This document shows, in pieces, positions 50,072-58,316 of a DNA stretch of 64,000 nt (position 1 is its first letter; each line of letters opens with the position of its first letter). The position numbers and the translations under genes are program-made. This DNA is from Paenibacillus sp. FSL R7-0345 (GTDB lineage Bacteria > Bacillota > Bacilli > Paenibacillales > Paenibacillaceae), in NCBI RefSeq assembly GCF_038595055.1, contig NZ_CP152002.1, positions 3,764,501-3,828,500 of the forward strand, in the 5' to 3' direction. The notes below the pieces were generated by a model. That model had not been told where the DNA came from, made no database searches, and saw only the letters and a program-made list of their open reading frames with translations.

Positions 50072-51385
50072 ATGAAGCAAAATCATTCACTAAAGCGCAA
50101 TATCGGCATGCCGCAGGCCATCGCCCTCTATATTGGAGCGGTCCTCGGGTCAGGGGTGCTGATCGTACCGGGCCTGGCAGCGGAAATGGCCGGTCCGGCC
50201 TCCCTGCTGGCCTGGGGCTTCATGACCCTGCTTATTCTTCCGCTGGCGCTGTCGATGGGACTGCTGTCGGCCAAATATCCGAATGCCGGCGGCGTCTCCC
50301 ATTTCGTCACCTTGGCCTTCGGTCCGCGGGCCGGAGCAATGGTCGGCTGGTTCTTCCTGATGTCCGTCCCGATTGGCGGACCGGTGGCTGCCTTGACCGG
50401 TGCAGGCTATATGACTGCCGCCATGGGCTGGGGTGACGGAGCAAGAATCGCCATAGCTGCCGCCATGCTGGCGGTTGGACTAATCACGAACTGGATCGGC
50501 ATGCAGGTCGCAGGCAAAGTACAAATCGCTGTCGTAATCGCTATAGTCTCTGTGCTCGTCTTCTCATTCGCCGCTGCCCTGCCCCGGATGGAAAGCGTAC
50601 ATTTTACTCCGTTTATGCCACATGGCTGGACCAGCATCGGGCAGGCGGCGGCGATTCTGTTCTGGTGTTTTATCGGCTGGGAAGCCGTGTCTCATCTGTC
50701 CGAAGAATTTAAAGACCCGCAGCGGGCAGCGATTAAAGGGGTAACGATTGCCGCTGTTATCGTAGGAGTGCTATACTTCCTGTCCGCGCTGGCGACAGTT
50801 GGTACCCAGAGTTACCTGCGCGGCGGAGCCGATTCGTCCCTGGTGTGGATTATCAGCCAGCCGCTCGGAGCGTGGGGCGGATTTATCGCCGGACTTACGG
50901 GCATGTTCATCTGCACAGCTACCATTATTGCTTACACCAGTGCCGCTTCTCGCGTAGCCTTCGCCTTAGCACGCCAGGGTTATGCCCCACGCTGGATGAG
51001 CCGCCTGTCGGCGCGGTATCAGACCCCGTCTGGTGCAACAATGTTCCTGATGGGCTGCTATGCGGTAGTGCTCTCCCTCTACGGAAGCGGTCTGCTGTCC
51101 ATCACCACCCTGATCCAGTTTCCGAATGCCACCTTCATCCTGACCTACATCGGCGGCTGTGCCGCAGGCATACGGCTGCTGAAAGGCAACCGGCTCGGCG
51201 TCCTAATCAGCTGGATTTCTTTTGTGGCAACTGTGGCCGTATTTCCGTTTACCGGCTGGGCGATTGGCTATCCGGTAGTGATTGTGGCATGTTTCGCAGC
51301 CATTGTCTGGCTAAAAAACATTCAACCATCTTTACCTGACCTGCCGCAAAGCGAAGTACAGCAGGATCAGTCTAAAGTGATTTAA
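50072..51385 (+). CDS. APC-family amino acid exporter (YjeH-like)
   Basis: A 437-residue permease with about twelve helices. The first helix IALYIGAVLGSGVLIVPGLA and the following AEMAGPASLLAW match the YjeH subgroup, whose Escherichia coli member exports methionine and branched-chain amino acids. FWCFIGWEAVSHLSEEFKDP is also typical. It diverges from a LysR regulator, a common arrangement for amino-acid efflux. The ATG at 50072 follows AAGGAAAGCGGG. Confidence 0.85.
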   Translation: MKQNHSLKRNIGMPQAIALYIGAVLGSGVLIVPGLAAEMAGPASLLAWGFMTLLILPLALSMGLLSAKYPNAGGVSHFVTLAFGPRAGAMVGWFFLMSVPIGGPVAALTGAGYMTAAMGWGDGARIAIAAAMLAVGLITNWIGMQVAGKVQIAVVIAIVSVLVFSFAAALPRMESVHFTPFMPHGWTSIGQAAAILFWCFIGWEAVSHLSEEFKDPQRAAIKGVTIAAVIVGVLYFLSALATVGTQSYLRGGADSSLVWIISQPLGAWGGFIAGLTGMFICTATIIAYTSAASRVAFALARQGYAPRWMSRLSARYQTPSGATMFLMGCYAVVLSLYGSGLLSITTLIQFPNATFILTYIGGCAAGIRLLKGNRLGVLISWISFVATVAVFPFTGWAIGYPVVIVACFAAIVWLKNIQPSLPDLPQSEVQQDQSKVI

Positions 51386-51546
51386 TTCAGTCCGTCAGGA
51401 TATATTACCGTAGACAAATGTTGCTATTCATCAAATGCCTAACAGCAGCGTTTCATCTGCCGGGCCACCTGATCCGTTTCAGATTGCACGCATCAGGTTA
51501 TGGATGGAGGAGAGAATACCTTTATTCAACCAAAGGAGAGATGAAG

Positions 51547-52494
51547 ATGTCTGATAATAAAATCGTACTCGAGCCTGCCGCATTAAAATTCGCAAATGAT
51601 AACGCTGAGCCGCCATACCTGCCGGATCTCGGTCCGGAAAAGGGCCGGGAAACGGTAAACAGTGTACAGTCCGGTGAAATGGATAAGCCGGCTGTGGATA
51701 TTCAGGATATTACCATCTCCGGCGGTCCTGGCGGAGATGTTCCCGTGCGGATTATCCGTCCGCTGGATACAGCAGGTGCAGAGCTGCCGGTTATCCTCTA
51801 TATCCACGGTGCCGGCTGGGTATTCGGCAACAGCCACACCCATGACCGGCTGATCCGGGAATTGTCTACAGGGGCAGGAGCTGCTGTCGTTTTCCCTGAA
51901 TACAGCCTGTCCCCGGAAGCTAAGTATCCTACCGCTATTGAAGAAATCTATGCGGTGCTTGAATGGATTGCCAAGGAAGGCTCCAATCACGGCCTGGACA
52001 GCGGCAATCTGACTGTAGCGGGTGACAGCGTAGGCGGCAATATGACAGCGGCTATTACTTTGATGGCCAAGGAGCGCAGCGGTCCCAAGATCGCCAAGCA
52101 GCTGCTGTTCTATCCGGTAACCGATGCTTCCTTTGATACCGAGTCCTATCATCTGTTTGCTGAAGGTTACTTCCTGCAGCGTACAGGAATGCAGTGGTTC
52201 TGGGATCAATACACCACCGATCCGCAAGAACGGGAGCAGATCACCGCTTCCCCGCTGCGGGCCAGTCTTGAGCAGCTGAGCGGTCTGCCGCAAGCGCTGA
52301 TTATTACCGGAGAAGCAGATGTGCTGCGTGATGAAGGCGAAGCCTATGCCAAAAAGCTGCGCGAGGCGGGCGTGCCGGTAACAGCGGTGCGGTTCCAGGG
52401 CATTATCCATGACTTCGTGATGTTGAATGCAATGGCAGATACCGAAGCGAAAAAAGGCGCCCTGCTGCTGGCCACCGCCTGGTTAAAGCAGTAA
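51547..52494 (+). CDS. Alpha/beta hydrolase (hormone-sensitive lipase/esterase type)
   Basis: A 315-residue esterase of the alpha/beta hydrolase-3 family. The oxyanion motif is LYIHGAGWVFG (HGAGW in place of HGGG), the nucleophile Ser lies in VAGDSVGGNM, the Asp in TGEADVLRDEG and the His in GIIHDFVM. It hydrolyses esters of short acyl chains (inference). No signal peptide. I chose the ATG at 51547, 9 bases after AAAGGAGAG; the ATG at 51541 is too close to it. Bidirectional terminator behind. Confidence 0.9.
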   Translation: MSDNKIVLEPAALKFANDNAEPPYLPDLGPEKGRETVNSVQSGEMDKPAVDIQDITISGGPGGDVPVRIIRPLDTAGAELPVILYIHGAGWVFGNSHTHDRLIRELSTGAGAAVVFPEYSLSPEAKYPTAIEEIYAVLEWIAKEGSNHGLDSGNLTVAGDSVGGNMTAAITLMAKERSGPKIAKQLLFYPVTDASFDTESYHLFAEGYFLQRTGMQWFWDQYTTDPQEREQITASPLRASLEQLSGLPQALIITGEADVLRDEGEAYAKKLREAGVPVTAVRFQGIIHDFVMLNAMADTEAKKGALLLATAWLKQ

Positions 52495-52519
52495 GCCTGT
52501 TAATATTAATTCATACACG

Positions 52520-52561
52520 AAACAGGCCAGTCCGGACAATTCCGGTACTGGCCTGTTTTTG
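52520..52561. terminator. Bidirectional terminator
   Basis: A 12-bp outer stem (AAACAGGCCAGT with ACTGGCCTGTTT) with an inner CCGGA/TCCGG helix and T run; it serves the esterase and the converging small gene. Confidence 0.9.
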
Positions 52562-52569
52562 TACGCCTA

Positions 52570-52926
52570 TTACTTCCGCTGGGCATAGAACTCGGCTGCT
52601 TTCACCAGCATATCTTTCAGCGACCCGAAAGAGGTCGTTTTGTTCACATGTTCATTCAGCTGATCCTGCGGCAGAGATTTCAGATCCTCAGCAGAGGAAC
52701 CTGTAAAGCCCCCGCTTTGCAGCAGGTCCTTCAGCGATTGAAACGGTGTGAACTTTTGCAAAAATGAGCTGGACAACAGCTGCTCAATCGGAAGCTTCTG
52801 TAACAGCTGATCCAGCGGCAGCTTGTCGAGCGGAAGCTTTTGCAGCAGCTCGCCGATGTTGCCCTCTTTAACTGAATTTAAAGCACCCTGAACCTTATCG
52901 CCCAGTCCTCCCAAATTAAAACCCAT
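52570..52926 (-). CDS. Hypothetical protein with Leu-Pro repeat
   Basis: A 118-residue protein. After a Gly-rich start (GFNLGGLGDKVQGALNSVKE) there are tandem short units LLQKLPLDKLPLDQLLQKLP with IEQLL, i.e. an LPLDxL/LLQKLP repeat. A C-terminal helical part follows. No signal peptide or membrane helix. I recognise no family. AAAGGGGG precedes the ATG at 52926. It could be a coiled or amphipathic scaffold. Confidence 0.55.
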   Translation of the reverse strand: MGFNLGGLGDKVQGALNSVKEGNIGELLQKLPLDKLPLDQLLQKLPIEQLLSSSFLQKFTPFQSLKDLLQSGGFTGSSAEDLKSLPQDQLNEHVNKTTSFGSLKDMLVKAAEFYAQRK

Positions 52927-53105
52927 GATTGTACCCCCTTTGAGTTATAGTTTCTTTTTAATTACCCAAATCCGTTAACCGCGAATATTAGTTACATAAA
53001 TATTATTATGTTAACCAATAAATATATCCTTTCATGACTTATCAGCAACTAATCACCTGAACCCGGGGTCAATAAAGTATAATACCTATCAAGGAGCTGA
53101 TCCCT

Positions 53106-54262
53106 TTGTCAAAAACCACGCTCGGGCTCGCTTTGCTGCTGGCCGCAGGCCTGCTTACATACGGCATTGCCACTGCATCGCATGGAACGGACTCCAGTCA
53201 GAATAGCCAGGCTCCAAAAGTGACTTCAGCAGCCGCTCTAACGGAAGCAACACCAACACCAGCCCCAACACCAACGCAAACTCCGGCAGCAGACATCGCC
53301 CAGCTCCAAGTTTTATGGCAAGCTGATTCCGACAGCAGCGGTATGTATGCGGATGAACAGACCGCAGCAAACGGCCAAATCTATTATTCTAATCATAATA
53401 CTCTGTATGCCGCCAGCATTGATTCCGGTAAAGTCCTCTGGAACTATAACAAGGGCAGATATCCGGAAATCATCAGTGATAACTCGGTTTATATGATAAG
53501 CAGCAGTGACCACCTCGTTAAGCTGTCGGCAGATACCGGCAAGCAGCTTTGGAGCACGCAGGTTGCCAATCAGCCTATGGAAGTAGGCGGACACGCCAGT
53601 ATGATCGGTGAGACTATCATTTTCGCTAATGAAAGCGGAGGTGTAGCTGCCTACGATCCTGACACAGGCAAGCAGCTATGGTCAAATCCGGATGTCCCGA
53701 TGTATGCCGGATCTATTCATGGCGAGCATAAAGGCGTGCTGATTGTGTCCAGTACCATTGATAATATCCGCTGGCAGATATCCGCCAGATCGGAAACGGC
53801 AGCACAGTAATGGAGCAGCCCTACGTCTACACGGTTGACGGCAAGCCGGATCAAATGGAACATTCGCTCACTCGCTTCACCCTGGGTCAAACAGAAGGTT
53901 CCAGTACTAAAAGCTATGATGAATACGGCATGTTGTTATCCGTCCGTACAGACGGCATGGCCTTTTTCAATCAGGATAACACGCTTATCGGCATCAATCT
54001 GGCAGATGACAAGACCGTTTCCTTCACTGCACCCGCAGATGAGGTTACCCTGATCCAAAAACAAGGTAATACCGTATTCGCCAGTTATGATAACGGCAGC
54101 TTCTATATAATGGATGCCCGTACCGGAGCTGCTGCGGGTCGTTTGGATACAGGTCTGTCCTATAATTATTTTGGTAATATCATTACCGACGGCACAACCC
54201 TACTAGTTCATTTTGAACAAAAATGCTTTGCGGTGTCCATACCCGAATCACTTTTACAATAA
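53106..54262 (+). pseudogene. PQQ-like beta-propeller protein interrupted by a frameshift
   Basis: Two frames together encode one protein of ~385 residues. Frame one (53106-53810) has a signal-like N-terminus, a Thr/Pro tether and PQQ-type blades (NTLYAASIDSGKVLWNYN, HLVKLSADTGKQLWSTQV, VAAYDPDTGKQLWSN). It then breaks down at about 53762-53765. The next frame over resumes at once with YPLADIRQIGNGSTVMEQPY and runs to 54262 with VYTVDG and NGSFYIMDARTGAAAGRLD. A one-base loss near 53763 would explain it. It may be a genuine lesion, a sequencing error, or two coupled genes sharing TAATG. The start is TTG with AAGGAG. Confidence 0.75.
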
Positions 54263-54284
54263 TATAGAAGCAGGAGCCCATCAC

Positions 54285-55034
54285 ATGCCCTTAACCTTTG
54301 CTCACCCGGCCATCATTTTACCATTTTCCCGTAAAAGCACTTATGTTCATTTTTCCGCAATGGTCCTCGGCAGTATGTCCCCGGATTTCGAATATTTTTT
54401 CAGAGGCCGGCCTGTTGCCGAGCTTGGACACACCTTTACGGGCTTTCTAGTGTTCAATCTGCCGCTGGTTATCATCATCTCTCTGATCTATCACTACTTC
54501 GTACACCGGACGTTAATGAGCCACCTGCCGCATATTATCCAGGACACTTACACACATAGAGCAGCTGTGAGCCCTGTTACAAGAATCATCGTCTTCATCT
54601 ATTCCGCGCTCTTTGGCATGCTCACGCATGTAGCCTGGGATGCCTTCACCCACCGTGAGGGGGTTATGGTGACGAAATTCCCGGGATTTTTTAACCATAC
54701 CTTTAATATCTATAACTATGACATCCCCCTATACAAATTCCTGCAGCATGGCAGCACATTGCTCGGCCTCAGCCTGATCCTCGGCTATCTGATTTACAGG
54801 GGGCGCTACCATAAGCAGAACGTTAACCATATACCCGTTAAGCAAAAATATCTCTTTTGGACTTCGGTGTGTCTGTTGGCCCTATTGCTCCTGCTTGTCT
54901 GGTATTTAGTTGCGCCGGTGTCCCTGTCCAGCTATGGGGTGCATGTCGTAAGAATCGTTGACGCCTCGTGTCTGGGTCTGCTCGGGATCAGTCTGTTTCC
55001 CAAATACCGCCAGTCCCGGATCAGCAGCATATAG
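54285..55034 (+). CDS. DUF4184 membrane protein
   Basis: A 249-residue membrane protein beginning MPLTFAHPAIILPFSR, the hallmark of DUF4184. MVLGSMSPDFEYFFRGRP and HVAWDAFTHREG resemble the metal-binding motifs of membrane-bound hydrolases of the DUF457/YdjM type. Five to six helices are predicted. The function is unknown. The ATG at 54285 follows GCAGGAG; an in-frame start 72 bases upstream would overlap the preceding gene. Confidence 0.85.
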   Translation: MPLTFAHPAIILPFSRKSTYVHFSAMVLGSMSPDFEYFFRGRPVAELGHTFTGFLVFNLPLVIIISLIYHYFVHRTLMSHLPHIIQDTYTHRAAVSPVTRIIVFIYSALFGMLTHVAWDAFTHREGVMVTKFPGFFNHTFNIYNYDIPLYKFLQHGSTLLGLSLILGYLIYRGRYHKQNVNHIPVKQKYLFWTSVCLLALLLLLVWYLVAPVSLSSYGVHVVRIVDASCLGLLGISLFPKYRQSRISSI

Positions 55035-55041
55035 AGCCAAC

Positions 55042-55078
55042 ACAAACAGGACTTCCTCAAAGGAAGCCCTGTTTGTAT
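55042..55078. terminator. Bidirectional terminator
   Basis: The stem ACAAACAGGACTTCC pairs with GGAAGCCCTGTTTGT (one mismatch) around a short loop, between converging genes. Confidence 0.85.
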
Positions 55079-55082
55079 GTTC

Positions 55083-56306
55083 CTACCGGAACGTCCGTAC
55101 AAATTCGCCGATTCTCCGTGCCGCCTCAATCAGCTTCGCCTCATCCTCTACCAGCGCAATTCGTACAAACCCTTTCCCCTGCTCGCCAAAAGCATCCCCC
55201 GGAATAACCGCCACTCCAGTCTTAAGCAGCAGCTCCTGCGCAAAACGCCGGGACCGGCCTGTCTGGCCGGCGCAAAAATCCTCCGGTAGCGGCGCCCAGA
55301 TAAACATCGTGGCCTTAGGGCTAGGTACCGTCCAGTCTTCCCCGGCGAGCGCCTGCACGAACACATCACGTCTGCGCTCATACAGCGGTGCCACCTCCAG
55401 CCGTCCGTCCCCTTTCATTGCGAGCTCCAGGGCGAGAACCGCTGCTTCCTGTACCGGATTAAACACCCCGTAATCCACATTGCTTTTGAGTTCACGCAGC
55501 GCCCCTACCGCTTCACGGTTACCCGTCATAAAACCGATGCGGCAGCCGGCCATGTTAAAGCTTTTGGAAAACGAATGAAACTCCACCGCCGTATGTATCG
55601 CTCCAGGCACCTGCAGAATACTTAACGGGCGGTAGCCGTCAAAGCCCATTTCCGAGTATGCCAGATCATGAATGATCAGCACCTCCCACTTCCGGGCCAG
55701 CCCTACCAGCTTCTCCAGATAAGCATAGTCTGCCGTTACCGAAATCGGATTTCCCGGAAAGCCCAGCAGAATAAAAACAGCCTTCTCCCATATTGCATCC
55801 GGTATACTGTCCAGATCGGGCAGAAAATCATTCTCCGCCAGCAGCGGCAGCGGCCATCCCTTCACACCGGCGATAGCGAGCGCCCCTGAATAGATGGGAT
55901 ATCCCGGATCAGGCACGATCGCCAGGTCCCCGGGATTGCATACGGCCAAAGCCAGATGAGCCAGCCCGTCCTGGGACCCCATTAGCGACACCAGCTCCTC
56001 CTCCGGATCGACTTCTACGCCAAACCGCCAGTTCATCCATTTTGCAGCCTGCTCGCGGAACTTCCCGCTCCCTTTCGAAGCCGGGTAAGAATAACTGTCA
56101 TCACGGAGCATGGCTGCACTCAACGCTTCCCGGATTTCCGGGACAGGTGCCTGGTCCGGGCTGCCGATGCCTAGGTCAATAACCTCCAGTCCCGATTGTC
56201 GTGCTTCTTTCTTCCACTCTGCCACCTCGGCAAAAATAGAAGAGCCTAAATGTGAAAGCTTGTCCGATCTCCACTTTGGGACAGCCCCTGATTTGCTGGT
56301 CGTCAT
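55083..56306 (-). CDS. Class I/II aminotransferase (DapL/PatA-like)
   Basis: A 407-residue PLP enzyme of fold type I. Substrate and cofactor motifs include DLGIGSPDQAP, DPGYPIYSG, LLGFPGNPIS (Asn), HDLAYSEMGFDG (Asp/Tyr) and the PLP-binding Lys in SFSKSFNMAGCRIG. The Arg in VRIALVEDE binds the alpha-carboxylate. The overall pattern is that of LL-diaminopimelate aminotransferase-like and PatA-type enzymes. Since Bacillales mostly use the acetyl-DAP route, a role as N-acetyl-LL-DAP or general aromatic/branched-chain aminotransferase is equally possible. Confidence 0.85.
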   Translation of the reverse strand: MTTSKSGAVPKWRSDKLSHLGSSIFAEVAEWKKEARQSGLEVIDLGIGSPDQAPVPEIREALSAAMLRDDSYSYPASKGSGKFREQAAKWMNWRFGVEVDPEEELVSLMGSQDGLAHLALAVCNPGDLAIVPDPGYPIYSGALAIAGVKGWPLPLLAENDFLPDLDSIPDAIWEKAVFILLGFPGNPISVTADYAYLEKLVGLARKWEVLIIHDLAYSEMGFDGYRPLSILQVPGAIHTAVEFHSFSKSFNMAGCRIGFMTGNREAVGALRELKSNVDYGVFNPVQEAAVLALELAMKGDGRLEVAPLYERRRDVFVQALAGEDWTVPSPKATMFIWAPLPEDFCAGQTGRSRRFAQELLLKTGVAVIPGDAFGEQGKGFVRIALVEDEAKLIEAARRIGEFVRTFR

Positions 56307-56457
56307 ACCTCTCCACCCTGTCTGTTTTTTGAACCATTATAGCATAGCAGGTGCTGTTAAGAGTGTCGCGTATTTATCTGGATTATATTGGAATAATAAT
56401 GCTCAAATCGAGCTGGAATGTTGTCCGTACAGGGTTAATAAAATCGTTTTAAACGGA

Positions 56458-56493
56458 AACAGCGTATAATTTATGTTATACGCTGTTTTTTTC
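56458..56493 (+). terminator. Rightward terminator with no gene in front
   Basis: A perfect 12-bp stem (AACAGCGTATAA with TTATACGCTGTT), a six-base loop and a T run. On the plus strand no gene lies within the preceding 150 bases (56307-56457), so it may end a small RNA or be a relic. Confidence 0.75.
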
Positions 56494-56572
56494 AAGCCGG
56501 TATAACCTGCTTTTTGACCTAAATCAGGTGCTTTTTATGTATAGCGCAACTCTATATAACCTCACCAACAAA

Positions 56573-56638
56573 ATGGAAAGCAAGCTTTACATTCTCCGGT
56601 TTTAATGATATTTTAGTTATGGAAAGTATGCTTTCCAT
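56573..56638. promoter_or_regulatory. Twin operators and promoter of the XRE module
   Basis: ATGGAAAG-CAAG-CTTTACAT (56573-56592, one mismatch) and ATGGAAAG-TATG-CTTTCCAT (56619-56638, perfect 8-4-8) are copies of one dyad. Between them lie TTTACA (56586-56591) and TATTTT (56609-56614) at 17-base spacing. Repressor on both sites would block the promoter. Confidence 0.8.
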
Positions 56639-56659
56639 CCTTCACAGTGAGGTGATTCT

Positions 56660-56863
56660 TTGAATAACAGGCTTGAGGAAATCCGCAAGCAGCACGGTAT
56701 TAAGCAGGAAGAGCTGGCAGCAGCACTTGAGGTATCCAGACAGACGATCGGCTCGCTCGAAAACGGAAGATACAACCCTTCCATCCTCTTGGCTTTCAAA
56801 ATTGCCCGTTATTTCAACCTGTCCATTGAGGAGATCTTTATCTACGAGGAGGAACAGAAATGA
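56660..56863 (+). CDS. XRE-family transcriptional regulator (YozG-like)
   Basis: A 67-residue Cro/C1-type helix-turn-helix protein: LEEIRKQHGIKQEELAAALE then VSRQTIGSLENGRYNPSILL. It is almost nothing but the DNA-binding domain. The start is TTG at 56660 with GTGAGGTG upstream. It overlaps the next membrane protein gene by four bases (ATGA), a widespread two-gene arrangement in Firmicutes. Its own promoter carries the twin dyads at 56573-56638, so self-repression is likely. Confidence 0.9.
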   Translation: MNNRLEEIRKQHGIKQEELAAALEVSRQTIGSLENGRYNPSILLAFKIARYFNLSIEEIFIYEEEQK

Positions 56864-57276
56864 GAAGATCACAGGCTTGTTACGCGGTACTGCTGTTCAT
56901 CGGAATTTGTGCAATTGCAGCGGGCTTCTTTTTTGACAATGAGGAATGGAAGGCTGTATCAGGTACGCTGATCGGCATCGGGGCGGGCAGTGCGGGGCTT
57001 AGTATATCTAACTTGCTTATGATTCGTGCAGGACGCAAAAACCCTGAGCTTGAAAAACAGGCCCACATCGACTATAACGATGAACGGAATATAATGATCC
57101 GCAACCGTGCCAAAGCCAAGGCCGCAGATATTACGATCTGGCTGATCATGGCGATCGCTTATGTTACGATACTCATTTCTGCTCCTTTATGGGTGACGCT
57201 GGCTGTAGTTGTTGTCTTTCTGATTTACCACTTCATGAGCCATTATCTGATCGTCCAATACCAGAAAAGGATGTGA
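56860..57276 (+). CDS. Membrane protein paired with XRE regulator
   Basis: A 138-residue protein with four predicted helices: two near the start (AVLLFIGICAIAAGFFF and GTLIGIGAGSAGLSISNLL) and two near the end (IWLIMAIAYVTILISAP and LWVTLAVVVVFLIYHFMSHY). Between them is a charged segment (ELEKQAHIDYNDERNIMIRN, RAKAKAAD). The DERN region recalls DUF2178/DUF6442-like proteins that commonly sit behind XRE regulators. The function is unknown; it may sense or respond to membrane state. Confidence 0.75.
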   Translation: MRRSQACYAVLLFIGICAIAAGFFFDNEEWKAVSGTLIGIGAGSAGLSISNLLMIRAGRKNPELEKQAHIDYNDERNIMIRNRAKAKAADITIWLIMAIAYVTILISAPLWVTLAVVVVFLIYHFMSHYLIVQYQKRM

Positions 57277-57348
57277 AACGCAGCAGCGCCAGCCCGCAAA
57301 TCAACATTCTCCGCGGCTGGTGCTGTCTGTGTTTTGAAGATCAAACCG

Positions 57349-57918
57349 CTAACTCCACAATCTGATTATCTCAATCAGCTCTTCCCCGTTAAACTCAAGC
57401 CTGTATACATCCGGTTTAGACATGTTAAGCAGAAAATCCAGATCGTACTTCTTATCATAATAATTCATCATTAACATCATTACGGCTCCATGTGTACCCA
57501 AAGCTATCTTTTGTCCGCTGAACTCCTTTAACAGCTCTTTCACAACAGCTATCGCCCGGCTCTGACATTCGGCATCTGACTCTCCGCCGGGTAAGGAATA
57601 ATCAGGGTCGTTAAACGACGTCTCCAATAACGGGATCAACTCCTCATCGGGCAGGCGCTTGTCTTCATTCAGGAAGATTCTTTCTTTAAGATCTTCGTAT
57701 AATAGCACCTCCTGTCCGCTGGCATGAGCCAAATCCTCAATGGTTAGAATTGCCCTTCGATAAGGACTTGAGACAAAAACCTCTATCTTTTCTTGTTTCA
57801 GCAGCTCTGTTACTTGAAGTGCCTCTCTTTTTCCTTTCTCCGTCAACCCTCTGGTTCTTTCGCCCGGCTCATTTATTGGTGATTCACCATGCCTTACCAT
57901 ATAAATGAAAGTATTCAT
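57349..57918 (-). CDS. Histidine phosphatase family protein
   Basis: A 189-residue branch 1 histidine phosphatase. The catalytic RHG is in FIYMVRHGESPIN, a conserved Arg in SSPYRRAILT, acidic Glu in DLKERIF and the second His in LGTHGAVMM. Substrates of such enzymes range from sugar phosphates to nucleotides. The ATG at 57918 follows GGAGGAGC; an earlier in-frame start lies before that site. Confidence 0.9.
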   Translation of the reverse strand: MNTFIYMVRHGESPINEPGERTRGLTEKGKREALQVTELLKQEKIEVFVSSPYRRAILTIEDLAHASGQEVLLYEDLKERIFLNEDKRLPDEELIPLLETSFNDPDYSLPGGESDAECQSRAIAVVKELLKEFSGQKIALGTHGAVMMLMMNYYDKKYDLDFLLNMSKPDVYRLEFNGEELIEIIRLWS

Positions 57919-58050
57919 AGCTGCTCCTCCTCCGATAAGAAATACAACTTCCATACTATATTAACAATAAATGGAACGTCAATAATAAAAGTACTAGCCA
58001 TTGCAGGACAGGCATAGGATAGGGTATTACAAGTGAAGGTGGGAATACTA

Positions 58051-58218
58051 ATGTCCAAGAACAAACGCGGCAAAGCCCTCTGGCGGCTGCCGTCCCGCAG
58101 CAGAGGAACCTGTCCAATCTGTGGAAGCACAAGGATTAAACTGCTGTATCTCGGCAAAAAAGCTGATGGCAGCAAGCTGGACGTCTGCAAAAAGTGTGAC
58201 GGCAAGCAGGCGGTTTAA
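58051..58218 (+). CDS. Small zinc-ribbon protein
   Basis: A 55-residue basic protein starting MSKNKRGKALWRLPSRSRG. Two Cys pairs, CPICG and CKKCDG, are 22 residues apart and predict a single zinc ribbon. The basic tail and the ribbon suggest nucleic-acid or ribosome binding (inference). Similar short proteins seem common in Bacillales. The ATG at 58051 follows AAGGTGGGA. A terminator follows at 58253. Confidence 0.7.
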   Translation: MSKNKRGKALWRLPSRSRGTCPICGSTRIKLLYLGKKADGSKLDVCKKCDGKQAV

Positions 58219-58252
58219 CTGCAAAGTCCAGCTTAATAGCACTCATAGTTAA

Positions 58253-58289
58253 GGGGAGCACCGTTAGTACGGTACTCCCCATTTATTTT
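58253..58289 (+). terminator. Terminator of the zinc-ribbon gene
   Basis: GGGGAG pairs with CTCCCC, with an inner ACCGT/ACGGT helix, followed by ATTTATTTT. Confidence 0.85.
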
Positions 58290-58316
58290 CCCCGTCGATG
58301 CTGGAATGCTCCCGCT

